Below, piece after piece: positions 1 through 7,644 of a stretch of 34,692 nucleotides of DNA. The notes below the pieces were generated by a model. The model had not been told where the DNA came from, made no database searches, and saw only the letters and a list, made by a program, of their open reading frames with translations. The translations under genes were made by a program, and so were the position numbers. The stretch's first letter is position 1. Each line of letters opens with the position of its first letter. The stretch spans positions 1 to 34,692 of the forward strand of contig JANTGI010000019.1 of the NCBI GenBank assembly GCA_024762995.1, given 5' to 3'. Origin of the DNA: Saprospiraceae bacterium (GTDB lineage Bacteria > Bacteroidota > Bacteroidia > Chitinophagales > Saprospiraceae).

Positions 1-96
1 ACCACAATATCCAACTTCCTATGGTTTTTTACAAATCTTTTCTTACAGAACAATTGATTTGAATAAAAAATATGAAATCATTAAACTCTTTAAGCC

Positions 97-675
97 ATGA
101 TAGAAAAACACTATTACTTTTTGGGAATTGGTCTATTCTTCTTACTATTTGGTAGTTGCGGCAACGATAAAGATTGTCACTGCATATATGACAATACGGA
201 AATGTCTTCCGACGAAAAATGTCATTGTCCAGAAGGATTCTATCAGTTTGGAGAATATTCTAGCAGTTGCGATGAGTTAAAAAAAACAGGGATTTGTTTT
301 GAAAAAAAAGAAAACAGATATCTGATGACACATGATTGTAAATGTACGACGCTTACTGCTTATGATAGTGTTGGAGTTGGGCTTAATACGTTCGGGTTAA
401 ATTGGGCCAATAAATTTACAGGTGGCGGTAGGGGTGGGCTTACGGGTGATTATTATTTGGAAAAACCTGATGGCAATGAATTCTATTTCACCTACATTTC
501 ATCTGATATCGACTCAGCATTCCCGGATATTGAATGTGAAGGCGAATACCCAGCCAATGCGTTTGGTTTTATGAAAGGAAAGTTTAATCCTGAAAATACG
601 TACTGCAAGACGAAAATCTACTGGAAAGTAGGTAGTACTATCGTGGATTCCTGCAATGTTGAATTACGGAGATAG
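97..675 (+). CDS. Cys-rich lipoprotein, function unknown
   Basis: Predicted lipoprotein of 192 aa. The N-terminus has a basic residue, a hydrophobic stretch (residues 6-18) and a lipobox FGSC with the lipidated Cys at residue 21, so it should be anchored in the outer or inner membrane. The first 90 mature residues are rich in Cys, including paired CHC motifs and an EGF-like CHCPEGF segment, which suggests a disulfide-bonded extracytoplasmic domain. The C-terminal half is Gly/aromatic rich with two further Cys. I do not recognise a named family. The ATG at 97 is chosen because it begins the signal peptide directly. A strong hairpin follows the stop, so it is probably monocistronic. It may belong with the lipoprotein cluster downstream, but it is not visibly homologous to those genes. 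Confidence 0.8.
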   Translation: MIEKHYYFLGIGLFFLLFGSCGNDKDCHCIYDNTEMSSDEKCHCPEGFYQFGEYSSSCDELKKTGICFEKKENRYLMTHDCKCTTLTAYDSVGVGLNTFGLNWANKFTGGGRGGLTGDYYLEKPDGNEFYFTYISSDIDSAFPDIECEGEYPANAFGFMKGKFNPENTYCKTKIYWKVGSTIVDSCNVELRR

Positions 676-676
676 C

Positions 677-770
677 AATTTTCGGTAACACTATGTATGA
701 CGGAATGCCAGCCGAAAAAAGGCTGGCACTCCGCATACAATTACCATTAGCGAAAATTAAAGAAAATAAT
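677..770 (+). terminator. Hairpin terminator after the Cys-rich lipoprotein
   Basis: An imperfect inverted repeat has arms at 695-713 and 721-738 (core TGCCAGCC/GGCTGGCA) with a short A-rich loop. It is enclosed by a second inverted repeat AATTTTCG/CGAAAATT. It begins just after the stop at 675 and fits an intrinsic terminator, although a T-run is not prominent. The rest of the gap to 951 holds nothing I can name. Confidence 0.6.
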
Positions 771-989
771 AATAGTACTCCATTATCGAGCAAACAGAAT
801 AGAGCCAATCATTGCGAATTTGGCTAAAACCACTCAGATTAGAGAATTGCTCAATGGCTAGTAGATTATTTTTAAGAATTGATTTTTGTTACGGTCAATT
901 GACCAAACTCGCTCATTGATTGAGTGGGTAAATTATTATAATTTTGACTAAATGAAAAAGTATTTTTATTTATTGTTTCTTTTGGGCTT

Positions 990-2966
990 GTGTTTCAGGC
1001 CTGTAAGAAGCCTTCGGAGAACTTGATGTCCGAGAATTCGCAGAAAATTGAAACTGTCCAAAGTCGCTCCGAAATCGTGACAAAAAACCTTGAAGGAGAG
1101 ATTAGTTTGGGAAAAAAAAGGCCAAATCCGCTTACTCCTGAAAATATGAAGCAAGCTTATAACAATCTTTATGATAGCAAAATTGAGAAAGTTCTACCAA
1201 CACATAAGTATGTAAGATTTTTGCCTACATTCGCAGAACTTAAGCAATTACAAGATATGGATGATTTAGACCTGATTGATTATCCATTAGATAGAGTCAT
1301 TATTAAAGATGGTTCTTTTTATCATGATCCAAGTATAGGAGCTAATCAAATTACATGGCAATATGCAATTGTTCCCATAGATTTCAAATCTCCAGTTAAT
1401 GTTACTGAAGTTTTAGATGAAATGGTAATTGTTGATTATGATTCACATTGGGTTGAAGAAGCCTATAGAACCCAAGGTCTTGAATACGATGGCACCCCTT
1501 ACGGCAAATATGACCGTTCAATGCCAACAATCGTTGTTACAACTACCGGAGCTGTAATTCTTCCTGATGATGATGACCTAATATGTGGACCTGATTGTGT
1601 AAAAAAGCTTCGCCTAATTGACGATCCAGCACCGGGCCCTATGAAATGGGAATGGTATTGTGACTGTACGACGACGCCCACAGACCCAGACCCCGTAAGA
1701 GCATGTAATTGTAATCCCGTTTCTAATGAACATTTAGCATCAGGCTCTGTATGTGTTTTTGACACTCAACATGGTGGTGGTAGTTTTGAAGGAGTTGAAG
1801 GTGTAATGATTAAGACTTGGAGAAAAAACATTATGTGGGGCTGGGCTTTTAAGAATAGAACATTTACAGATGAAAACGGATGCTGGAGTACCCGAACCTA
1901 CAAAAAGAAAAGATTTGGAAAGTTCAAGAAAGTAACAATTGGTATCAAGTTGAAATTTAAAAACAAACATATCGTTATACGTGGTATGAATGATTCTAAA
2001 GATATTAGTGGTTATTATAACCCGGTAAAGGAAGTAAGAGAAGTAACGGCTGTAGATCTGCGTGGAATCAATTTCTCTTACGGCGAAGCTGGTGGAGGTA
2101 ATACTCCATCTAAACGTTATCATGCAGCTACTGCGATGAATGCCTTTTTTGAATTCAATGATTTTGCTGCTCAAGATGGAATTCCCCAAATTGATAAAAT
2201 TGACGTTTTGCTACATCCTTTTAATCTAGGTGGAGCTTCTGCGCCAATGCTAGACCAAATAAATGGTAATTTATTGAGTGAATTGGGCCAAGCATATGGT
2301 ATGGCTCAAGTACTGAATGCTGCAACCAAATCTAGCCTAGGAACTATTGTCTTTCCTGCAATTGCAATAGGTTGGGTTTTTGCTCCTGATATTACTTATC
2401 CAATTACTTCTTTTAGTACTAAATCTGACCAAATTAAGGAGATTTTTTTCCATGAGTTTGCCCATGCGTCTCACTTCAGTAAAGTTGGTGAAAATTATTG
2501 GAAAGATAATATACAATACGTTGTCGTTAATAATGGATATGGAACAGCCGCGGCACCTGGTTCTGGTCGAACTGCCGTAATTGAAATGTGGGCCTATCAT
2601 TATGGTCCTACACTTGCTGATAGGTTGTATGGGACAATGCATAGTAATACTGTTTTTGGATTAGATAATGACGAAGCAAGGCATATTAATCTACTTGAAA
2701 GACGGATGTTTGCATCTGGCTTTATTCCTGCTGGATTAGTACATGATTTAATTGATAATAATTCATCACCAATTTTAGGCTCTGTGGAGAACCCAGCGGT
2801 AACAACGACTGATATTATTAGTGGATTTAGTCATTCTTCGTTTTTTAACAGACTAAATGCTAGTATTTTATCTCCAACACAGCTTAGAACACCTTTAAGT
2901 AGTGTTGCTCCAAGCGGTGTTACAATTAGTCAAATCAATTCTCTATTTGGAAGCTATGGCTTCTAA
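990..2966 (+). CDS. HEXXH metallopeptidase-like lipoprotein (start out of frame)
   Basis: Predicted extracytoplasmic zinc peptidase-like protein, 658 aa from the in-frame GTG at 990. The motif HEFAH lies at residues 488-492, with a candidate third ligand Glu532 (IEMWAY), 40 residues on, as in gluzincins. A Cys-rich middle section (about 199-256) precedes it. The C-terminus ends in a conserved-looking tail that is repeated in a relic downstream. The protein begins VFQACKK, a good lipobox (FQAC), but the hydrophobic part of the signal peptide lies upstream with no start codon in this frame. The ATG at 952 is one base out of frame, after a run of five A. Adding one A would give a perfect lipoprotein signal MKKVFLFIVSFGLVFQAC. 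So this is either a sequencing error, a phase-variable gene or a fresh mutation. Peptidase activity is inferred from the motif only; the family is not recognised. Confidence 0.75.
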   Translation: MFQACKKPSENLMSENSQKIETVQSRSEIVTKNLEGEISLGKKRPNPLTPENMKQAYNNLYDSKIEKVLPTHKYVRFLPTFAELKQLQDMDDLDLIDYPLDRVIIKDGSFYHDPSIGANQITWQYAIVPIDFKSPVNVTEVLDEMVIVDYDSHWVEEAYRTQGLEYDGTPYGKYDRSMPTIVVTTTGAVILPDDDDLICGPDCVKKLRLIDDPAPGPMKWEWYCDCTTTPTDPDPVRACNCNPVSNEHLASGSVCVFDTQHGGGSFEGVEGVMIKTWRKNIMWGWAFKNRTFTDENGCWSTRTYKKKRFGKFKKVTIGIKLKFKNKHIVIRGMNDSKDISGYYNPVKEVREVTAVDLRGINFSYGEAGGGNTPSKRYHAATAMNAFFEFNDFAAQDGIPQIDKIDVLLHPFNLGGASAPMLDQINGNLLSELGQAYGMAQVLNAATKSSLGTIVFPAIAIGWVFAPDITYPITSFSTKSDQIKEIFFHEFAHASHFSKVGENYWKDNIQYVVVNNGYGTAAAPGSGRTAVIEMWAYHYGPTLADRLYGTMHSNTVFGLDNDEARHINLLERRMFASGFIPAGLVHDLIDNNSSPILGSVENPAVTTTDIISGFSHSSFFNRLNASILSPTQLRTPLSSVAPSGVTISQINSLFGSYGF

Positions 2967-2983
2967 CTATTAATTCACTTCAT

Positions 2984-3016
2984 CTTGCTACTCACTATTT
3001 GTGGGTAGCAAGATTT
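2984..3016 (+). terminator. Terminator after the metallopeptidase-like gene
   Basis: A perfect 8-bp inverted repeat, CTTGCTAC (2984-2991) and GTAGCAAG (3005-3012), is followed by ATTTT. It sits 17 bases after the stop at 2966. A hairpin in the same position follows the relic copy at 3834. Confidence 0.75.
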
Positions 3017-3026
3017 TAAATAAAAT

Positions 3027-3692
3027 ATGATGAAATACTTATTTTCCATCTTTGTTTTGATTACATTTAACATGTCTTGCACTTCTTGTGATTCAATAAG
3101 TCCCGTAGAAAAGTGCTCAAGAGATTTTTTGTTTTCGATTCCTGTAACTTTGAGCCCAGCACTAGACACTTTCAGAATCGGAGACACCATTTTAGTCGAA
3201 ATGAATTTTCCAATAGAAATGGAGGACGTTAATTCTGGTGATACTATCAATATGGCTGACTTTCCTTTTAATACTGAACTAGCATTAGTGAAAATTGACA
3301 CAAATCCTAGTACCAATGGTAATAATATTGTGGAATATTTTTGTTTTGAAGGACAATTAAACATTCAGCCATTGACAGGCGGTGGGCAAGCTGTTCAAAT
3401 CCAGTTTGCAAAAGACACAACTTCTTTTTCTTTTGCGTGCAAGATTTTGTTAAAAAAGAAAGGTGTATTTGCAATTGGTTACGGTTCTTACTTTTTAGAT
3501 GAGTTTGATGGTGAGCTAGAAATAGGTTGTAGGACTAGTTCTGTCGATATCTCGTATCCATTGACTATTAAAAATGGAACGGATAGCTACAATTATCATT
3601 TGATTCAACAAAGCCCTAATCCTAATATTTCAAAGATAACACAAGAAACCTTTGATAAATATGGAGAGTATGCTTTTGTTGTAATTGAATAG
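3027..3692 (+). CDS. Tandem lipoprotein paralog A
   Basis: Lipoprotein of 221 aa, first of three tandem paralogs. The signal peptide has the lipobox NMSC (Cys18) followed by the shared CTSCD. The shared core reads RDF-x-FSIPV, then SPALDTF-x-IGDTI, then a PFN segment and a central F-F-SC-K-I-LKKKG-F motif, ending in FDKYGEYAFVVIE. The content of Thr/Ile/Val and Asp-Thr turns suggests a beta-sandwich fold. Function is unknown. It is closest to paralog C in the core (SPALDTF and IGDTI are shared). The ATG at 3027 is used; a second ATG codon follows at once. It lies about 60 bases downstream of the metallopeptidase-like gene, separated from it by a terminator hairpin, so the two may be transcribed apart but still be functionally linked. 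Confidence 0.85.
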   Translation: MMKYLFSIFVLITFNMSCTSCDSISPVEKCSRDFLFSIPVTLSPALDTFRIGDTILVEMNFPIEMEDVNSGDTINMADFPFNTELALVKIDTNPSTNGNNIVEYFCFEGQLNIQPLTGGGQAVQIQFAKDTTSFSFACKILLKKKGVFAIGYGSYFLDEFDGELEIGCRTSSVDISYPLTIKNGTDSYNYHLIQQSPNPNISKITQETFDKYGEYAFVVIE

Positions 3693-3711
3693 AAGAAAAA
3701 TTTTATCTATC

Positions 3712-3834
3712 TTTAATCAATTAAACGCCAGTGTCTTGTCACCAACACAATTAAGACCACCTTTGAGCGTAGTAACTCCAAGCGGCGTGACAACTGGACA
3801 AATTAACGCTCTGTTTTTAAATTATGGTTTCTAA
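3712..3834 (+). pseudogene. C-terminal relic of a second metallopeptidase copy
   Basis: This stretch, in an otherwise non-coding gap, translates in one frame to a 40-residue sequence ending in a stop. It matches the last 40 residues of the 990-2966 protein: FNQLNAS for FNRLNAS, LSPTQLRPPLS for LSPTQLRTPLS, PSGVTTGQIN for PSGVTISQIN, then a shared YGF end. The DNA is diverged mainly at third positions, as expected for a copy that was under selection for some time before being lost. No start codon or upstream body remains; homology begins 20 bases after the stop of paralog A. Confidence 0.85.
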
Positions 3835-3854
3835 TTATAATCATATTTTGCAAA

Positions 3855-3893
3855 TTAGATCTTACTGCCTGCAAGGTCGGCCGTAAGATCTAA
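3855..3893 (+). terminator. Hairpin retained behind the peptidase relic
   Basis: A perfect 11-bp inverted repeat, TTAGATCTTAC (3855-3865) and GTAAGATCTAA (3883-3893), lies 21 bases after the relic stop. This is the same spacing as the terminator after the intact gene, so it is probably the terminator of the lost copy. Confidence 0.6.
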
Positions 3894-3902
3894 AAATCAA
3901 TA

Positions 3903-4565
3903 ATGATGAAATATATCTATTTTTTCTTAGGCATAATAATGCTCTCATTTTCCTGTACTTCTTGCGACCCAACTGGGGCAAATGTTTGTACAAGAGATTA
4001 TTCATTTACCGTGCCTGTTAAAATAACTCCTATTAGGGATACTTTTCATTTGGGAGATACTTTACAAATTTCTATGAACTTTCCCAAAAACATGATTGAT
4101 AATTCAAGTGATAGTTTTGATTTAAGCGCCTTCCCGTTTAATGCCACAATAGATCTATTAAAAATTGATGAAGCGCCTTTTTCTGATGGACCAGGGATGG
4201 CTTCCTATAAGGCGATAACTGGTGGTATAAATGTTGTTTACTTTTCGGCAACGGCGTCAGAAGAAGTACAAATCGTTTTTGATAAGGCAACTAATCTTTT
4301 TCTATTCTCCTGCAATGTAATTCTAGAAAAAAAAGGTGTTTTTGACTTATCCTATCAATCTGCTGATTTTTTTGATGAATTTAATGAGTTTGACTTCAAA
4401 AATGAATGTAGGACGAATAGTGTCAAGATTTTTTATGACTTAGAAGCTGATTCTACAAAAACTAACTTTGAATTATTAGGCCAAAGTCCTGATTCACAAA
4501 TTGTAGCAATCACAAGAGAAAAATTCGATAAAAGTGGTGGCTTTGCCTTTGTTGTAGTTGATTAG
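3903..4565 (+). CDS. Tandem lipoprotein paralog B
   Basis: Lipoprotein of 220 aa, second paralog. Signal peptide with lipobox SFSC (Cys18), again followed by TSCD. The core motifs match A and C: CTRDY-SFTVPV, DTFHLGDTL, AFPFNATIDLLKID, FLFSCNVILEKKGVF, and the C-terminal FDKSGGFAFVVVD. It is more diverged from A and C than they are from each other in the first third. It appears to be a cell-surface or periplasmic beta-rich protein with no assignable activity. Two internal Cys (in FSCNV and ECRTNS) are conserved across the three and could form a disulfide. The start is set by the signal peptide, and the relic peptidase hairpin lies just upstream. Confidence 0.85.
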   Translation: MMKYIYFFLGIIMLSFSCTSCDPTGANVCTRDYSFTVPVKITPIRDTFHLGDTLQISMNFPKNMIDNSSDSFDLSAFPFNATIDLLKIDEAPFSDGPGMASYKAITGGINVVYFSATASEEVQIVFDKATNLFLFSCNVILEKKGVFDLSYQSADFFDEFNEFDFKNECRTNSVKIFYDLEADSTKTNFELLGQSPDSQIVAITREKFDKSGGFAFVVVD

Positions 4566-4601
4566 AATTAACTTTTGCTAACAAGCGATGATGACATCAG
4601 C

Positions 4602-4632
4602 CACTCCAAATTGGGGTGGTGAGATTTTAAAA
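4602..4632 (+). terminator. Hairpin before paralog C
   Basis: CCACTCC and GGGGTGG form a short stem with a 5-base AT loop, followed by the same GATTTTAAA string that follows the terminator before paralog A. It may be a relic terminator from the duplicated unit. Confidence 0.5.
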
Positions 4633-4641
4633 AACAATCTA

Positions 4642-5298
4642 ATGAATAACATAGTTCTTTTGACTCTAATTTCCCTTTTATTTCTTTCATGTAACTCCTG
4701 TGATACAATAACAAGTCCTAGATGTGAAAGAGATTTTGCTTTTTCAATTCCTGTAAGCTTAAGTCCTGCTCTAGATACTTTTAGTATTGGAGATACAATT
4801 GCAATTGAATTAGAATTTCCAATCCAAATGATTGACGAAATAACTAGTGATACCATTGATATGACAACGTACCCATTTGCTACAACGATTAACTTTGCAC
4901 GCTTAGATACAATTTTAGCAAGTTCTGCTAACACCCTTGTTGAATTTGTTGTAACTCAAGGAGAATTAGAATTTATTCCATTGTTCGGTGGTATTAATAT
5001 AACACATATTACCTACGAGACAATAAATAGTAATTTTGTTTTTTCTTGCAAAGTAGTTTTAAAATCAAAGGGTCTATTCGAATTCGGTAGTGGTTCGATA
5101 AAACCCTATCATGATATCTATCAAGAAATTCAGCCGTCCTGTAAAACAAAATCAGTAGAGATGAAATATGAATTATTACCTAGTGGTGGCGATGATAATT
5201 TTGATTTTTTGGCCTTTAGTCCAGACCCACAGAAGAAAAATTATCCAAATGATAAATTCATAGCCAATAGTGGGTTTGTCTTTTTTGTTACAGATTAA
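4642..5298 (+). CDS. Tandem lipoprotein paralog C
   Basis: Lipoprotein of 218 aa, third paralog. The open frame can start at 4588, but the ATG at 4642 is preferred: it begins the signal peptide (MNNIVLL...FLSC, Cys17) directly and gives a length matching the 220-221 aa paralogs. Motifs are RDFAFSIPVSLSPALDTF, SIGDTIAIE, YPFATTINF, NFVFSCKVVLKSKGLF, and an end FIANSGFVFFVTD. Upstream of 4642 there is a hairpin (CCACTCC/GGGGTGG) followed by GATTTTAAA, the same arrangement seen before paralog A, which also argues against starting at 4588. Function is unknown. Confidence 0.85.
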   Translation: MNNIVLLTLISLLFLSCNSCDTITSPRCERDFAFSIPVSLSPALDTFSIGDTIAIELEFPIQMIDEITSDTIDMTTYPFATTINFARLDTILASSANTLVEFVVTQGELEFIPLFGGINITHITYETINSNFVFSCKVVLKSKGLFEFGSGSIKPYHDIYQEIQPSCKTKSVEMKYELLPSGGDDNFDFLAFSPDPQKKNYPNDKFIANSGFVFFVTD

Positions 5299-5307
5299 GC
5301 AAATACA

Positions 5308-5382
5308 ATGAAATACTTATTTTTTCTCTTTGTTTTGTTTATTTCTACAAAAAAAACACCGCCCCAAAAAGAGCGATGCTAA
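5308..5382 (+). pseudogene. Signal-peptide stub of a fourth lipoprotein paralog
   Basis: An ATG at 5308 opens a 24-codon frame beginning MKYLFFLFVLFIS, close to the MKYLFSIFVLITF of paralog A. The DNA is nearly identical over its first 15 bases (TGAAATACTTATTTT). After about 13 codons the match ends in an A-rich sequence and a stop follows. No lipobox Cys remains. This reads as the 5' remnant of a fourth tandem copy, cut off where the convergent SPFH gene begins. Confidence 0.6.
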
Positions 5383-5406
5383 AAACGAAAAATTCATCAA
5401 AAAAGA

Positions 5407-6411
5407 TTACTTCCATACAGGTTTTTCAAATAGAGATTTAAATATTTCTTGGTTGGACTCAGATGGTAATACCGCAATTTTGACATGTGAAGCGAGTTGT
5501 TTATTGACCATAGTTGTCGCATAATTTGGATAATCTTGGTATAGCTTGGCCATTTCAATTTCATCCTTTCTAACTGCTGCTTTGACTTGCTGTTCCTGCT
5601 CCAGGGCCATTTCATTTTGTTGCTGTTGTTTTTCGAGCTCGGCTTTCGCCAAAAAACGTTTTCTATCTGCTTCCGCTTTCGCTAAAAGACGAATGTTTTC
5701 CGCTTCCGCTTTGGTTTGACGTTTTTTGATTTGGGCACGAGTTTCTTCTTTGGCAAGTGCATTTTGGCGTTTATTTTTCTCTGTTTTGGCTTTGATTAGT
5801 TCAACTCTGGCGTTGGCTTCTTCTTGGACGATGCGCAATTTAGCTTCTGCTTTTGCTCTTTCCCGATTGGCGACAGCTTCTGCGAGAGCGACCTTACTCT
5901 TTTGTTCGATGAGTTCTAATTCTTGGCGGTGAAGACCTGCTTTTTCCATGGCATGCGTATAAGAAGCTGGAAATACCAAATCGGCAATAATGACTTCCTT
6001 GATGGTGATATTGGTTTCTCCGGCTTTCGCTAAAATACTGGATTTAATGGCATCTAAGAAAGCTGCTCTTTGTCCATAGAATACACTGTCCACGGATTCA
6101 AATTGACCGGCAGTTAATTTAGCCAGTTCATGGCTACGTGGATAGAGAATCAATTGCTGAAAAGTATCTGCTGACGCAAATTGACTAAAAAATGCTTTTC
6201 TATCATCAATTTTCCATCTCAAATAGATTTCTGTTGAAAGCGGCACACCATCTCCGAGTCGCAGTGGTCCAAGCGCAAATTTAAAAACTCGATCCTGTTC
6301 GATGTTTGGGGTAGCTACTGTTGTTTCACCGGATTCTTGCCGACATTGGACACTAAAAATGATGATGACTGCAAGTAACCCAAATAATAATGCACGATTT
6401 GTAATTTTCAT
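5407..6411 (-). CDS. SPFH/prohibitin-like domain lipoprotein or membrane protein
   Basis: Protein of 334 aa. An N-terminal hydrophobic segment (residues 7-20) ends in SVQC (Cys23), a possible but non-canonical lipobox because Gln sits at -1; a membrane anchor is the alternative. Residues about 40-190 resemble an SPFH/band 7 (prohibitin) domain. Residues about 165-285 form a long Ala/Glu/Lys-rich coiled coil, with repeats such as AKAEAENIRLLAKAEADRKR. The C-terminus (YPNYATTMVNKQLASHVKIAVLPS) resembles prohibitin tails. SPFH proteins build oligomeric scaffolds in membranes, often with proteases such as FtsH. No protease gene is adjacent here. Its 3' end converges on the lipoprotein cluster. 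The SPFH assignment is reasonably sure; the partner is unknown. Confidence 0.8.
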   Translation of the reverse strand: MKITNRALLFGLLAVIIIFSVQCRQESGETTVATPNIEQDRVFKFALGPLRLGDGVPLSTEIYLRWKIDDRKAFFSQFASADTFQQLILYPRSHELAKLTAGQFESVDSVFYGQRAAFLDAIKSSILAKAGETNITIKEVIIADLVFPASYTHAMEKAGLHRQELELIEQKSKVALAEAVANRERAKAEAKLRIVQEEANARVELIKAKTEKNKRQNALAKEETRAQIKKRQTKAEAENIRLLAKAEADRKRFLAKAELEKQQQQNEMALEQEQQVKAAVRKDEIEMAKLYQDYPNYATTMVNKQLASHVKIAVLPSESNQEIFKSLFEKPVWK

Positions 6412-6636
6412 AACCTTAATTTTTTGATGATTGATGAGACAAATTTGGGGAAGATACCTACAATATGGAGTGGGGAAATAGAATTTGTAGGGGTGGGCTT
6501 AGAATTCGGAGATGTACGGTCTGTTTGTTAGACAACGGTTTAATCAACTTTGAAAAAAAAGAGCAAAATTTTATTCTGTTACCATTCGATTTTCTTCTGT
6601 TAGGTGAACGGCCGATTCTGCAGGTGGAGTCCGGCA

Positions 6637-6659
6637 GCAGTTCGAAGGGCGAGAACTGC
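6637..6659 (-). terminator. Hairpin downstream of the secreted protein gene
   Basis: GCAGTTC and GAACTGC form a 7-bp stem around a 9-base loop, 24 bases past the stop of the minus-strand gene at 6683. There is no T-run, so a terminator role is only suggested by position. Confidence 0.3.
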
Positions 6660-6682
6660 GGTAGCAGACCTGATAATAATGC

Positions 6683-7597
6683 TCAAAATCTTCGCATCAT
6701 TATAAGCTGGACACCTGTCAGAAAGATAGGAATCTCTTCATCAACTCGAAGCGGGACACTTAGCTCAATGGACTCATTTTTTCTTTTATACATTTTTACA
6801 CCTAAATCCATTCGGTAATCAATTGTTCGATTGTAATAATTATTCTCATCAATGGCCACTCGCGTAAATTCCCTGCCGAAAGAGCTCGTAAACCATATAT
6901 TCGAATACCTAGCATGTATTTTCACGGAAGGATACTCGTACAATAATGCACCAAAACCAATCATAAAACCTGCTTTATTATTCAGAGATAATTTAAAAGA
7001 ACGTCCATTCACAACAAATACATCCGCAACAATTCCACCATTGAATAATAACAAATAATCCAATCCAGCTGTAACACCAATCTCAAACCGACCATCCGAA
7101 ACGAAATCTATTGGAATTCCTTTAAAAAATGGAACTTCTGGAACCCCTTTGTTCTGTCTCCGGCGAAGTGAAAAAACAGACTTAGGTAGCATAAAGTCAA
7201 TCAAATCCAAATTTCTCTGCCTGTACGATTGCTTATACCTACTTCCGAGCAAACTAAGAGAATCCCAACTCATCGTGTCTATGCGATACATTTTTGCCAT
7301 TAAATATGCGGAACACCGACCGCCAGGATACTGTATTTTAGAAGACTGACAGTAACCCGTCACTTTTAGGCAATTCCCACCATTGCGTTTTACAGAATCA
7401 ACTGCCTGGGCAATATACCTAGAATACGGCTTCGGGTTTTCAATTAGTCGCTTTCTTCTAATAACCAAATCTCCTATAAAAGTTTGTCCACTCAATTCAA
7501 TTTCTTCATCAATATTGAAAATTAGAAAATCTTCTGCTTGCGCAAAAAGAAAAGAGTGATGAACCAGCAGTACTAGTGTGAATATGAATATTTTCAT
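6683..7597 (-). CDS. Secreted protein of unknown function
   Basis: Protein of 304 aa from the ATG at 7597, chosen over the upstream in-frame start at 7672 because it opens a classic signal peptide (MKIFIFTLVLL... ending FAQA). A TAnnTTTG promoter box lies between the two candidate starts. The first half has a segment VDSVKRNGGNCLKVTGY, reminiscent of small proteins that sense or bind ligands in the cell envelope, and several Cys. The second half has alternating hydrophobic strands and ends in an aromatic/basic tail (MMRRF), which hints at beta-barrel or beta-sandwich structure. I do not recognise the family. It is convergent with nothing and divergent from tnaA. Confidence 0.7.
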   Translation of the reverse strand: MKIFIFTLVLLVHHSFLFAQAEDFLIFNIDEEIELSGQTFIGDLVIRRKRLIENPKPYSRYIAQAVDSVKRNGGNCLKVTGYCQSSKIQYPGGRCSAYLMAKMYRIDTMSWDSLSLLGSRYKQSYRQRNLDLIDFMLPKSVFSLRRRQNKGVPEVPFFKGIPIDFVSDGRFEIGVTAGLDYLLLFNGGIVADVFVVNGRSFKLSLNNKAGFMIGFGALLYEYPSVKIHARYSNIWFTSSFGREFTRVAIDENNYYNRTIDYRMDLGVKMYKRKNESIELSVPLRVDEEIPIFLTGVQLIMMRRF

Positions 7598-7616
7598 AGT
7601 AGTGGAATTTTTATAC

Positions 7617-7643
7617 CAAAGGTAATCCCTATACACTATACAA
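7617..7643 (-). promoter_or_regulatory. TAnnTTTG-type promoter for the secreted protein
   Basis: Reading the minus strand, TACCTTTG (7617-7624) matches the Bacteroidota -7 box. A TTG at 7641-7643 could be the -33 element, although the 16-base spacing is a little short. The box is about 20 bases from the ATG at 7597. Confidence 0.45.
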
Positions 7644-7644
7644 G

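Noticed and set aside
6465-6818. 117-codon frame on the plus strand
   Set aside because: Its second half is antisense to the secreted-protein gene and the first half has no family resemblance.
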